This document shows positions 36,912-48,500 of a DNA stretch of 64,000 bases, piece by piece. A program made the translations under genes and the position numbers. This stretch comes from Dysidea avara. Lineage: Eukaryota > Porifera > Demospongiae > Dictyoceratida > Dysideidae. Position 1 is the stretch's first letter; the number at the start of each line of letters is the position of its first letter. The stretch is from contig NC_089279.1 of assembly GCF_963678975.1 (NCBI RefSeq), forward strand, positions 24,600,004 through 24,664,003. The letters run 5' to 3'. Below the pieces are notes generated by a model that searched no databases, was not told the origin of the DNA, and worked only from the letters and a program-made list of their open reading frames with translations.

Positions 36912-37074
36912 CCGTGGCCGGACCAGAATTGGTCAGGCCGGACCAATTTTGGATACCAAAATCGGTCCGGCCGGACCAATTTTGGTCGACTAAATTTGGT
37001 CCGGCCGGACCACTTATAGCTTCCAAAACTGGTCCGGCCGGACCAATTTTACCCGGACCGATTTTTCCGTGACA
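36912..37074. repeat. Ginger right terminal repeat region
   Basis: Inverted relative to the left end. Perfect GGTCCGGCCGGACC at 36964-36977, 36998-37011 and 37031-37044 (34 and 33 bp apart), with degenerate copies near 36917 and 36931. Ends ...CCGTGACA. Confidence 0.85.
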
Positions 37075-38996
37075 GTACGTACGGCACTGCAGTCTGTTTT
37101 TACTTTGTCAGTCAGTCAGTCAGTCAGGTGGATCAGTCAAGCTTACAAGTTCTGCTAGCAAGACAGGTGGGATTTCATGCAATACATGGCATTTGAATTT
37201 CGCCTAGTGAAGTGAGTGAATACGTCATCCTGTCAGCAGTGTGCTAGGACTGCAGCACAGGCTGTGGCTAACGTAAAGTAACTTGTATTTGCACTAAAGT
37301 ATTAGTTCTACCGGACTGGATGAATTTGTTGGAGTACAGTTGTGGCACGTGCGATGATGCTCGACGAATATAGTTACCTCGATTGGAAGCAGTCAGTACT
37401 GAAATACTTACGTAGCTAGTTATTTAAGACAACACCGTATGTTGGCTAGCCCCCCCATTGGGTCATTAGCCTTTTTTTTGCAATCATGAATGATGTTGAG
37501 TGTTTCGTGGGGGCATGCCTGCCTCTCCATTACCTTCTGGCTAGCTACGCCCCTGAAGAAAGCATACAGACAAATCAATAAAATTATATATGTAGTACAA
37601 TTACAATAAGATGAATTATAGAGTTAAATACTTGACATGAATTAGAGCCTTTAGATAAATTGTTCCAAAGCAAAATCATAGATGGAAAAAAAAGACTGGT
37701 GAGGTCTTTATTGATGACAGTGTTGGAGATTAAAAGGGTGGTAATTTCTTGTTCTTGAATATGTTGCAAAGTGGAGGTACAAATCATTATCAAAATGGGA
37801 TATCAATTTCATTGTGAATAATTTGTATAGTAAATAATCAAGCATTATAGTTACTGTATTCATTTGTCCTCCGCTTAAATATGCCACAACAATAGCAGTC
37901 TACCTTGAAATCTCAACTATCCAACACAGAGCAGCCTGCTTTGTAACAAACACATGTGATCCCACTGTAATTTCATGAACCAGCTGGACTGGGAAATACT
38001 TGAAATAGACTAACAAATTTAACCTGTTTTGTATGAAGTGAAGCATGTGAAATGTTACACCTAGGATTGTTAGGTGGTATGTGATTAATGTGAGCATTCT
38101 ATTTCTGGACTGACTAGATACACTGAAATCACATATATATACATCTTGGTCCAAATCACATTTGCCTGGTGGATATGGGCATGATTTCACATGCATGGAA
38201 GGCTTAATTGAAATCTGGTTGATCTTGGAATTTTGGCATTTAGCCTGATTCATGGCTATGGCAGTCAGACTCATCCTTGAATTTGTGCAACAGAAAAATC
38301 AGCTCAATACTGAATGTCTGGCATCAGTCCACTGCACCAGCTGTTAATAACTCCATACATGCACTTTAATAATGTTTGCAGAATATATAGCCTCCTTGTG
38401 ATGTCTGCCGAAATGTTTTCTCCTCACACACTGCACAAAATTCGTCAAGTTTTAATTCAGCTGGCTCTTTCCGTCACCAGTGTCTTCCTGTTTGCTTTAT
38501 TTGTAGTATAGCTGCATTCAGTATACTGATTTATGACTTGAAAAGTCGGCCCAGACTGTTTTCTAAAGTCAAAACAGCTCACATACTAGTAAGAACAAGT
38601 ACCTTCTTGATATATCCGTAGGTAAACCATGGATGAACATCACTGAGACAGCTGATCACACAATTAGTACTTCGTTACTAATGACAACCAACAAGAACCC
38701 ACAATCGATCCTTTGATTGTTTTTATCTTACATTTAATCACCCGCTGGACTCGGCTGGAGGTGCCACTGATAACTTGTAAGGGAAGTTTCAGGAATGGTA
38801 AGTTGCAAGCTTCCATTTGAGAAAGCATTCCGTTCCGTGGTTTAGTCCATCATTCCGTTCCGTTCCGTTCGTAGACCCCACCTATATCCAGCGCCATGCA
38901 TACATTCACATTGTATTTGCGGTAAACCGCAGTCAGGGCGGTTTAGACCACACCCAATAAGATGTGTGAAGACGATCTGAGTCAACTAGTACAAAA
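37075..38996. other. Intergenic and upstream of Ig gene
   Basis: No supported gene. A cagt/gtca run lies near 37108-37127; ccgttccg repeats near 38828-38868 lie 130-170 bp upstream of the Ig gene start and may be promoter-proximal. A 124-residue minus frame (37900-38274) has no recognisable domain. Confidence 0.45.
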
Positions 38997-39045
38997 ATGA
39001 AACTTCAGTTATGGCTATCTATTCTACTCTTTTTGAGTACTAAAG
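38997..39045 (+). CDS. Signal-peptide exon of Ig-domain gene
   Basis: ATG at 38997 followed by MKLQLWLSILLFLSTK, a textbook signal peptide (basic start, hydrophobic Leu/Ile core). It ends AAAG|GTCAGA in phase 1. The Ig exon at 49547 begins in the matching phase and in the same orientation, so the two most likely splice together. It is only 49 bp, so it was identified by composition and phase, not homology. Confidence 0.62.
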
Positions 39046-39337
39046 GTCAGAGAAATAGTTTATGCATGGCTGTAGCTCAGCTAATTTACTATGATACGGG
39101 GTATGTATGTAGCCGAGATAGGCCTATGTCACTATACAAAAACGAGTTCAGAAGCGTAAGCAATGATTATCACGTGAGAAATAATGCCGCGGGATTATGA
39201 AATTATTGCTCTATTCTTAAAAACCCATGCGGGCGGTGACGATAAACTGTGAATTAATTTGGCCTGGCCTTATATTACTTAGTGTCCACAGCTTAAGCTG
39301 TTACGTGTGAAACTACCACCCTATCACATGACATGAT

Positions 39338-39638
39338 TGTGTTGTTGGGCAATGTGCAAACCTTGGTTATAAGTAAGAGCTGGTGAATAAGCTTCATTCA
39401 GTAGACTTCATTACTTTGTTGTGGCTAGGCGTTACACAGTGGATTACTAACGAGCTTAGTAACTTCGTTACTTGTAGTAGTAATATTATGTAATATTAGA
39501 CTCGTTACAGTAACTATTTTACTTAGATAACACGTTACATTAGTAAGCAAAGTAACTTGAGTTATATTACCTGTTTTTATAGCGTATTTCGTTATATTAC
39601 TTAGTTATCACAAAAGTAATGCGTTACTCCCAACATTG
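39338..39638. mobile_element. hAT-like MITE copy 3
   Basis: Matches 17194-17564 from caatgtgcaaaccttgg onward and ends CCCAACATTG (39638). The left end is shortened: about 40-50 bp of the terminus-proximal sequence is missing. Confidence 0.72.
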
Positions 39639-40973
39639 CTAGCTAGTATGTTAAAAGTCTCCCTAAGCCAGTTCCGTCGGCGCGCCAAGAGCCTGAGAGG
39701 GCTGCGTTAGTCCGGAGTGGTCCGACACGAACCTAGAATCCTGTACAAGATTCCGAATCCCACAAAATTTTGGCCAAGATTCCGGATTCCAAGCCAAGAT
39801 TCCAAGCCAAGTTCCGGATTCCAGATATTTAGCTATAAAATGCTCAATAATATGGTTGCAGAGGGTTTAATTTCTAATCAGTTCCGAGGATGATCCAGAA
39901 GACTAGTTCCCTAGTCCATACAGTAACAAGCAGCTATATAGTGCTGATAATAAGTCACTCTCTAGAGTTCCTATGGATACATAATGTGCATGAAATTGAC
40001 AAGGAGAAAACATCCTGACCGCCTGGCAGACTCCTGTAGCTAAATGCTTGAACATTAATCAGATGGCTGCAGGTTTGAGCAAGGGTTTGAGACTGCCCAT
40101 AGATTTTTCCTGCTTTTCCCACCTTTTCAAACATACTTTATACAACAACTTATAAACAGGATATAGGACCAGGTGTCCTACAGACCTTCAGCACTTGTGC
40201 TGCAAAGCCTTAATAAATCAAAATGCTGTTATTTAAATTCTGGCAAGACTATAGCTAGTATGCAAGAATAACTGTGCATGCATGCTTGGGTCATCTGAAA
40301 ATCATTTCACTACAAACATTTCCATTATTTTTACACATGCAAAATCAGCATCCGAGATGTCAGCAATAGCCGAGGCAATAGCTTCTTCTGAGTCAAATCC
40401 TGATGCAAGATAACATTTATTTTATTTATGTGCAGCTCACAAATTAATAACATTTCACTACATACACTGGTAATTTTTCTTTCATCAATGCTAATAACTC
40501 CGGTGAACCAAATTCCAAGACAAAATCAGAATCACTACAAGCAAAGTTCAATGAATTAGCTACATCATGCATACCAAAATTAAATGCTTACCACTGCGGC
40601 ACTGCAGAGACCACTGTGTGGCTACCGTAAATAGTGACTCACACAACTCCAAACTCGTCCAAATTACGCACCATCAAGAAACTTGCTGCTTGCTTATCTT
40701 CAACAGCTTCAACTAATTAGTTCTCATATGTAGGCAGGAATTCCGGCTCTGGCTATGGCAAGGGCAAGGCAGCTTGGGCAAGCTTAGGGTGAGGCTCAGT
40801 GTTACTTGTGTTATTTCTCGCAGATTAATTTACTCTCTTGTGAGCTCTTTGACACTGCTATGCAATCAAGTAATTTGTCTTGGACTAGCTACCACACCCT
40901 CATACTCGTTTGTACTATGCTTAATCCCAGTAATCTCTTGAATCTGAGCTTCAATCCGGCACCTCAAAGCAAA

Positions 40974-41021
40974 CCAAGCTCAAAGTAAACCAAGCTCAAA
41001 GTAAACCAAGCTCAAAGTAAA
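40974..41021. repeat. 16-bp tandem repeat, three copies
   Basis: ccaagctcaaagtaaa repeated three times with no mismatch, followed by a truncated unit. Confidence 0.9.
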
Positions 41022-43904
41022 CAGCTCGGAAAGCAGCTTAAACACTTCAATTACTCTGTTTTGAAGTGGAGTTCAAAGCCTAAAGTGGTGAGAAGTTGGC
41101 TTACAAATTTAGTGTACAGGGCACACATTATTAAAAGTATTCAAAAATATCCAAAGTTTCCTGAATTATGCAAGTCCCAAGATTCCAGATTCTAAAGCAA
41201 GATTCCAGAATGCAAGGTGATTTCATGTGGGATTCCGAGGGATTCTAAACGAGTTGTACGGGCCTCATGTCAGACCCCTCGGTTACTCCGCACAACGTAT
41301 AGCTACATCACCTCAAGTATCACACAAGGTACACACATACCAACAGCACTCAGCAGCTACCTGACGACTATGCTGACCTTCCAAGATATCTTGTTAGTGT
41401 CTGCCCTCCTAGCACCATTTCAACCAATCTTTTCTCCACCCTTAGCAGACCTGACTTGGTGTTAGTTTCCATAATTGCATCAGTTTGTTCGCTCTAACTA
41501 TCCTCACCAATACCCAGCAACATCTTTTGCTGCTAGAGCTTGGAAGGAAGATCGGTATGGCTGTTTACAATATGACCTTCAGCTTTCTGGCTATCTGTTA
41601 ATCTCATTTCCATCGAGATTGATTGTTTAGACTACTTTATGCCAGACACAATTGCCCAATTGGCCAATGCTTATGAAATGATGAAGAAAACTGTAAGATC
41701 CCTGTTTGAGCAGGCTGCTTGCATTGCTGTCTCCTGCTCATGCAGGATTTTTAAAATTCTAGAGCCTCCCCGGACTGGGATCTATTGATTTCCTAAACTG
41801 AACTTTTCTACATGCCATAAATAATATTTTTGTATTGTAATTTAATAGTGTGAGTCTTTCCAGGGCTCCTGTACTGTCTACCCAGTGCATGTTACCCCTG
41901 AGTCTAGACCCCTGTAATTATGTTGTATATTGTCTTAACAAATAAGACATCTCTCTCTCTCTCATACATTAGTATGCACCCATCAATGTCATGCCACACA
42001 TACGCCGGGTTGGGCTAAGGTAAAGATTGGTTACAACAGCTGTACAACAAATTCTTTACCCTGAATACAGATTGGTGTTAGCTTAACTTTTGAACTCGAT
42101 AGCTAATACTGTGCCTCAGTATTCTTGTTGTGATTGCCCTAACATAGTCTTGTTTGCCATTACAGTTTGTGCGGGAGAGACAACTAAACTGTCTGGTCAC
42201 TGCTGTACACTTTCCATAAATGCAATTAGATTACAACACAGTGTATTGTTTTGTACCAAGGATAATATAATTGTCACAACTGCTGCCTCTGTGAGCAGAC
42301 TGCGGTAATGTTTTGGTGAACAATGCTGAAAGTCTTCCTTGACAATTTTGCCATTTTACATTGCTGTAGCAAACCCTGTAATTCCTTCCTTTACCAGCAC
42401 TTTTGAAAACCCTGTACTAGGGAACCAAAGAGCCTAAGCCTATTATACTTTAGTAAAAACTGCCTTTAATACAGATTCAGTCCTTCATTACATTAAGGAT
42501 CGGAATGATTTTTGGTGTTTGTTTTGTCATAGAGTGCACAAAGCGATCTGATTGGCTCTGCCAACGTTTCAGCAGTGGTCATAGAAAGTGTATGTTTTTC
42601 TAATCAGATTTCCCTTTATAGTATTGCTTGTAGCCCCACAGCAGTGGGATGCAGCAGCAATGTTGGCATTTACATATTCTTTGCATCAATGCTAATACTA
42701 CGGTACCAAAAATTAGCTGTGATAGATTATTATTGTCACAATAGCAAATTAACACAGCAATTACTTTAGGAAGGGGCTGTTCATCTGCTTCCATACTCAT
42801 TAAGAAAAACTTAGACAAACAGTTTAAAAATAAATAAATAAAATGCAGGCTCAAATCTAGATCACTATCATGAATGGTCAGTGTGGAATCTACTGTGCTA
42901 CACTGCTAGCTACCCAGTTCCCTATATTATAAATGTGATTCAATAAGTAACCTGTGTATAGTAAAAAGACCGGGTGAAGAAGAAACCAAAACTGAACTCA
43001 ACTCTAAGCATAACGCTAACCTTAAGTTTGCTGTTAAATATAATTATATCCTGCACTGTCTGTATGAAGGTAAGTTTTTGGTGAGGTCAAGACAAGCTAG
43101 GATTACTGGCCTGACTTTGCTGTGATGCTCGCTTCACTCTCTTCAACCCTAGCTCAGCTCAAACTCACCAAAAATTTATGTGATGGGTGAGTGCTGGACG
43201 AACAACCTGACATATAAGTTGGCATCCAGAACCATCATACAGTGAGACAGTACTGTATAGTGAGGACAGTGAAGGTGTGGGGTGTGGCCCATGATATAAT
43301 ACAGCCTAAAGACCTGCCTCGATTTTCCTCACAACAACATGACAGTATTGGTTGGGTAAAATCAAGCAATAAAGTGCCTTCAAATTGACCTGGAATGTTA
43401 CTCTCAAGTTGCTACAGAATTTTAAGAAACTTTATTCAATGGAATTTTCTATTACCTGCCTGATGATGCCTTCAGTCAAGCGTAGCAGAAAACTGGCTAC
43501 AGCTACAGCCCTATTTCTTTCACAGAAACATTTCCAATTCAATGAAGAAAAAAACTTTGCTATATTGATAAAAATACAATGCTTGCACTATTATCTTACC
43601 TTTTATCCTTCTTTACCATAGCCATCATTCAAGGGTCTATGGCTAATAGTGTTTATAGACTACAGCAGGGCTTCCATCTATGGGTATATATTGTATCAAA
43701 CCGGTGTGGTTAGTTTAACGTTGGTCAAACCATTTGAACACATGGCTTGCTGGTTTTCAAAGTTGGTGTTTGGTATCGATCAATGAGAGCAACTCATGGC
43801 AAACTAGCCACATGTAAATCATTAATATAGATTTAAGATTAGGTACTGGGCAGTCAGCTCAGCTGATTTGCCAAGGGGGTGAAAACCCCAAATGGTACAA
43901 TCAA

Positions 43905-43989
43905 ATACATACATACATACATACATACATACATACATACATACATACATACATACATACATACATACATACATACATACATACATACA

Positions 43990-44018
<29 letters not shown>
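43905..44018. repeat. (CATA)n microsatellite
   Basis: About 28 perfect tetranucleotide units directly abutting a MITE. It generates open frames on both strands (His-Thr-Tyr-Ile type) that are not genes. Confidence 0.98.
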
Positions 44019-44022
<4 letters not shown>

Positions 44023-44271
44023 GTGACCGGATTTACGAAAAGGTACCTTTTTCACACACAAAATTTGACCCATTTTATGAATTTTGAAGCTTCATAACTT
44101 TTCGATCATTTCATATAATTGTTTGAAATTTTCCATGAGTGTAGCTACAGTATCTAGCTGCATTTTGAAACTAAGAGCAAGTTAATCAGTGTAAGGAGTC
44201 AAATGTTACACCATTTTGTTTGTTGGTATGTAAAATGTGTGGAAAAGGTACCTTTTCGCAAATCCGGTCAC
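44023..44271. mobile_element. MITE with 35-bp TIRs, copy 2
   Basis: Same element as 19347-19597: GTGACCGGATTTACGAAAAG at the left and the inverted form at the right, 4-bp atat on each side. Adjacent to the CATA microsatellite. Confidence 0.9.
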
Positions 44272-44287
44272 ATATACAATTTGATAA

Positions 44288-44860
44288 CTAATTACAGTAG
44301 TGAAGGTTAAGTACGTAAATAAATTCATCCAAGTTTCTTGATTCTATTATATTAATTGGCAACTCATTCCAGTCTTTAACAGTTCTAGGATAAAAACTAT
44401 ATTTATAGGTGTTGAGGGTTGGTTGTGGCAGAATAGAATGATTGGGGTGATGTTGCCTGGTACAAAATTGAGTTCTTTGATAATGTGGGGGGATGGAGAT
44501 TGGTAGTGTATTATTAATTATTTTATAGAATAGTGTTAATCTTGATGACTGACGGCATTGTTGTAATGTAGGTATACTAAGAGAGGACAATAATGATGTA
44601 ACACTATTTCTGGAGTAATCTGATGAAATCCATTGAGCAGCACTTCTTTGCACCTTTTCTAACTTATAAATGTCAGTGTTATAATATGGATTCCAAACTG
44701 GGGCGACATATTCCATAATTGGTCGAACTAATGTTATATATGCTGTTCTTTTAGTATCAGATGGGCAGTTGTTTAGGTTTCGTTTAATATAATTTAGCAC
44801 TTTGGTTGTTCTGTTACTTACTGTTTGTATATGTGATATAGTTTAGTAACACCGAGTTTG
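44288..44860 (-). pseudogene. 5'-truncated LINE, reverse transcriptase C-terminus
   Basis: A 170-residue frame with the C-terminal signature of jockey/CR1-like LINEs: LVRPIMEYVAPVWNPY, KLEKVQRSAAQWIS, then TYKYSFYPRTVKDWNELP. The homologous frame can be followed upstream to about 44860 but shifts (LGVT then IQTVSNRTTKVLN in another frame). 5' truncation is typical of LINE insertion. No poly-A tail was evident beside 44288. Confidence 0.85.
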
Positions 44861-45246
44861 GTCATCCAGGTCCCATTTTACAGATAACCCGGGTCTGAAC
44901 CAGATTGGATCATGTGCTAAATTAATTAGTGTGACAATGTGGATGTGTAGTAACACATCTTAGTGTAACCCTGCTTCTTTCGTGAGCCATGTCCACTAAT
45001 GTAAATTACTGTCTGTAGGCATATGGTAGCCACACCCATTTATCAGTCTGTAGGTATGCACGAATCCACATCCATTGTCTGCAGGCTTATGTATAGCTAT
45101 GCCCACTAATTAGTTGTTATTGTATGAATCATAATCTAGTATATAGTATTGTGATTAACTCTATATAATATTGTGACTGGTTTCATGAAAAGCAGGCTAT
45201 TTAGTGGTTGACCTTGCAAAAAGATCATAAATAAGTATAAGAAAAA
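44861..45246. other. Non-coding, imperfect direct repeats
   Basis: Three diverged copies of a gtctgtaggcatatg...ccacaccca-like segment between about 45010 and 45115. No gene. Confidence 0.45.
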
Positions 45247-45484
45247 ATTAGGAAATAGTAGGACAGTGTATAGTGCTGCAATAATAAGTACTGAAACAAG
45301 CTGGATCGGAGTAGTACATAATGTCCAATACTGCTAAACAGTAAGAAACGAATATCCCCACTGTGCTACTAAATGCTCAGTAGGGATATTCACTTCTTAT
45401 TGTTTTGTAGTATTTGGACATTACGTATTACTCTGATCCAGTACTCTTTATTGCAGCACTATACACTGTCCCTACTCTAATTTA
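45247..45484. repeat. Foldback element related to the one at 54340-59634
   Basis: Arms about 110 bp: gtaggacagtgtatagtgct at left and the complement at right ending near 45480. Inner blocks agtactgaaacaag and tccccactgtgct are shared with the foldback that the LTR element interrupts. Confidence 0.82.
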
Positions 45485-45818
45485 AAATCTAATCCAAAAC
45501 AGCCAAGCTGTAAAAAAACAGTGCAGCCCTCAAAAAGGCTATGGTGAAAAAAGATGTGAAATCCAAGGTGGCGGCCAAGAAATGGCTGTGATGGTAGGTT
45601 AATGGTAAAAATTTTAATAATGACAATTCAGGTGAATTTTTGTACCGTTTGATCTTGGCAAAAAATTTACCTAAATTGTCATTATCAAAATTTTTACCAT
45701 TAACCTACCATCGCAGCCATTTCTTGGCCACCATCTTGGATTTCACATCTTTTTTCACCATAGCCTTTTTGAGGACTGCACTGTTTTTTTTGCAGCTTGG
45801 CTGTTTTGGATTAGATTT
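45485..45818. repeat. Foldback element with about 150-bp near-perfect arms
   Basis: Starts aaatctaatccaaaacagcc and ends with its complement. Arms include gtgaaatccaaggtggcggc and taggttaatggtaaaaattt, with a 20-30-nt centre near 45650. Best-preserved member of the family at 12375 and 24610. It directly abuts another foldback. Confidence 0.9.
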
Positions 45819-45984
45819 CATTTCTTTTTGTATTTATATACCACAACATAGGCCGGCTTTGGGACTTTTTTAACCTGTCCTTTTTTTCTTTACCACAGGA
45901 AGAAGAAAAGATGAAGCAGATGTACTTTAAATATTTCTGATTTTATCTGTAAATGTACAAATTATATATATAATACATATATTT

Positions 45985-48500
45985 ATTACAGAACTCTCCA
46001 TGGTGGTTTCTTTGTAACTGAACACTCTACAACTTGACTTCTTCTTGCTGCCCTCTCTACAAGGTGAATTGTTAGTAGCTGAACAATCTACAAGGTAACT
46101 TCTTCTAGCTGATCTCTCTACAGGGTGATTTGTTTGTAGCTGAACTATCTACAAGGTAACTTCTTCTAGCTGATCTCTCTACAGGGTGATTTGTTTGTAG
46201 CTGAATTCTGTACAGGTGATTTGTTTGCAGCTGAGCTCTTTACAGAATGGTTTCTTTGTAGCTGAACTCTCTACAAGGTAACTTCTTCTAACTGATCTTT
46301 CTACAGGCAATTTGTTTGTGGCTGAATTTTCTACAGGGTGATTTCTTTGAAGCTGAACTCTCTACATGGTGGTTTCTTTGTAACTGAACTCTCTACAAGG
46401 TAATTTCTTCTAGCTGATCTCTCTACAGGGTGATTTGTTTGTAGCTGAACTCTCTACAGGTGATTTCTTAGCAGATGAACTCTCTACATGATGGTTCTTT
46501 CTAGCTGAACTCTCTACAAGGTAACTTCTTCTAGCTGATCTTTCTACATGGAGATTTGTTTGTAGCTGAACTCTCTACAGGTGATTTGTTTACAGCTGAA
46601 CTCTTTACATGATGGTTTCTTTGTACCTGAACTCTCTACAAGGTAACTTCTTTTAGCTGATCTCTCTACAGGGAGATTTGTTTGTAGCTGAACTCTCTAC
46701 AGGTGATTTGTTTGTAGCTGAACTCTCTACATGATGGTTTCTTTGTAGCTGAACTCTCTACAAGGTAATTTCTTTTAGCTTATGTCTCTACAAGGTCACT
46801 AGTTTGTAGCTGAACTCTCTACATGATGATTTCTTTGTAACTGAACTCTCTACAAGATAACTTCTTCTAGCTGATCTTTCTACAGGGAGATTTGTTTGTA
46901 GCTGAACTCTCTACAGGTGATTTGTTTGCAGCTGAACTCTCTACATGATAGTTCTTTGTAGATGAACTCTCTACAAGGTGACTTTTTCTAGCTGATCTTT
47001 CTACAGGGAGGTTTGTTTGCAGCTGAACTCTCTACATGATGGTTTCTTTGTAACTGAACTCTCTACAAGGTGACTTCTTCTAGCTGATCTTTCTAGAGGG
47101 TGATTTGTTTGTAGCTGAATTCTCTACAAGGAAACTTCTTCTAGCTGATCTCTCTACAGGGAGATTGTTTGTAGCTGAACTCTCTATAGGTGATTTGTTT
47201 GCAGCTGAACTCTCTACAATATGGTTTCTTTGTAGCTGAACTCTCCACAAGGTAACTTCTTCTAGCTGATCTTTCTAGAGGGTGATTTGTTTGTAGCTGA
47301 ACTCTCTACAAGGAAACTTCTTCTAGCTGATCTCTCTACAGGGAGATTTGTTTGTAGCTGAACTCTCTACAGGTGATTTGTTTGCAGTTGAACTGTCTAC
47401 ATGGTGATTTCTTTGTAGCCGAACTCTCTGCAAGGTAATTTCTTTTAGCTGATGTCTCTACAAGGTCACTAGTTTGTAGCTGAATTCTCTACATGATGGT
47501 TTCTTTGTAACTGAACTCTCTACAAGATGACTCCTTCTAGCTGATCTTTCTAGAGGGTGATTTTTTTGTAGCTGAACTCTCTACAAGGAAACTTCTTCTA
47601 GCTGATCTCTCTACAGGGAGATTTGTTTGTAGCTGAACTCTCTACAGGTGATTTGTTTGCAGCTGAACTCTCTACACGGTGATTTCTTTGTAGCCGAACT
47701 CTCTGCAAGGTAATTTCTTTTAGCGGATGTCTCTACAAGGTCACTAGTTTGTAGCTGAATTCTCTACATGATGGTTTCTTTGTAACTGAACTCTCTACAA
47801 GGTGACTTCTTCTAGCTGATCTTTCTACAGGGTGATTTGTTTGTAGCTGAGCTCTCTACAAGGAAACTTCGTCTAGCTGATCTCTCTACAGGGAGATTTG
47901 CTTGTAGCTGCATTCTCTACATGTGATTTGTTTGCAGCTGAACTCTCTACATGATAGTTTCTCTGTAGCTGAACTCTCTATAAGGTAACTTCTTTTAGCT
48001 GATGTCTCTACAAGGTCACTAGTTTGTAGCTGAACTTTCTACATGATGGTTTCTTTGTAACTGAACTCTCTGCAAGGTGACTTCTTCTAGCTGATCTCTC
48101 TACAAGGTGATTTGGTTGTAGCTGAACTCTCTACAAGGAAATTTCTTCTGGCTGATCTCTCTACAGGGAGATTTGTTTGTAGCTGAACTCTCTACAGGTG
48201 ATTTGTTTACAGCTAAACTCTCTACATGATGGTTTCTTTGTAGCTGAACTCTCTACAAGGTAACTTCTTCTATTGATCTCTCTACAGGGCGATTTGTTTG
48301 TAGTTGAACTCTCTACATGGTAGTTTCTTTGTAGCTGAACTCTACAAAGTGATTTCTTCTAGCTGAACTATCCCTTTCCATAGTTACATGAACTCCCTAT
48401 AAAGTAAATTTTTCTAGCTGATCTCTCTACAGGGTGAATTGTTTGTAGCTGATCTCTATACAGGTTACTTGTTTCTAGCTGATCTCTTGAATTCTCTTCA
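45985..48500. repeat. 2.5-kb minisatellite with higher-order structure
   Basis: Tandem ~30-35-bp units built on gtagctgaactctctaca. Four subtypes (ending ...ggtaacttcttctagctgat, ...gggagatttgttt, ...ggtgatttgtttgcag, ...tgatggtttctttgtaac) recur in fixed order, giving a higher-order period of roughly 130 bp. Not CRISPR: no unique spacers. Confidence 0.93.

Larger units (their letters stand above)
27906..37074 (+). mobile_element. Ginger-type DNA transposon with integrase, Ulp1 and PHD
   Basis: A 9.2-kb element delimited by inverted termini: left TGTAACGCCAAAATCGGTCC (27906) and right, on the complement, TGTCACGGAAAAATCGGTCC (from 37074). Both ends carry spaced GGTCCGGCCGGACC palindromes. 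Inside is one plus-strand multi-exon gene (28336-34666) encoding integrase, Ulp1 protease and PHD finger. Ginger elements are cut-and-paste transposons whose transposase is related to gypsy integrase, and some carry such accessory domains (family knowledge). The flanking 4-mers gatc and gtac do not match, so no clear target duplication. It is interrupted by four MITEs and its gene is broken, so it is probably immobile alone. Confidence 0.83.
39046..43904. other. Probable intron; repeats, no exon seen
   Basis: Holds a MITE (39338-39638). Around 39690-39810 and 41170-41290 are related GATTCC-rich segments in opposite orientation that may be ends of a 1.6-kb element. There is a 3 x 16-bp tandem repeat (40974-41021) and a tct run after 41940. 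Small frames in 41217-42308 lack domains. Confidence 0.45.

Noticed and set aside
37900-38274. 124-residue minus-strand frame
   Set aside because: No domain, no splice-site context or homology recognised; composition is like the surrounding AT-rich DNA.
39690-41290. A 1.6-kb TIR element bounded by GATTCC-rich inverted segments
   Set aside because: Inverted similarity is visible (tagaatcc...gattccgaatcccac versus its complement) but ends and target duplications could not be fixed.
43822-44097. Open frames on both strands over 43822-44097
   Set aside because: They are translations of the CATA microsatellite plus the adjoining MITE, not genes.
45985-48500. Regular repeats that might suggest a CRISPR-like array
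   Set aside because: Units are continuous tandem variants without unique spacers, in a eukaryotic intron; a minisatellite explains it.
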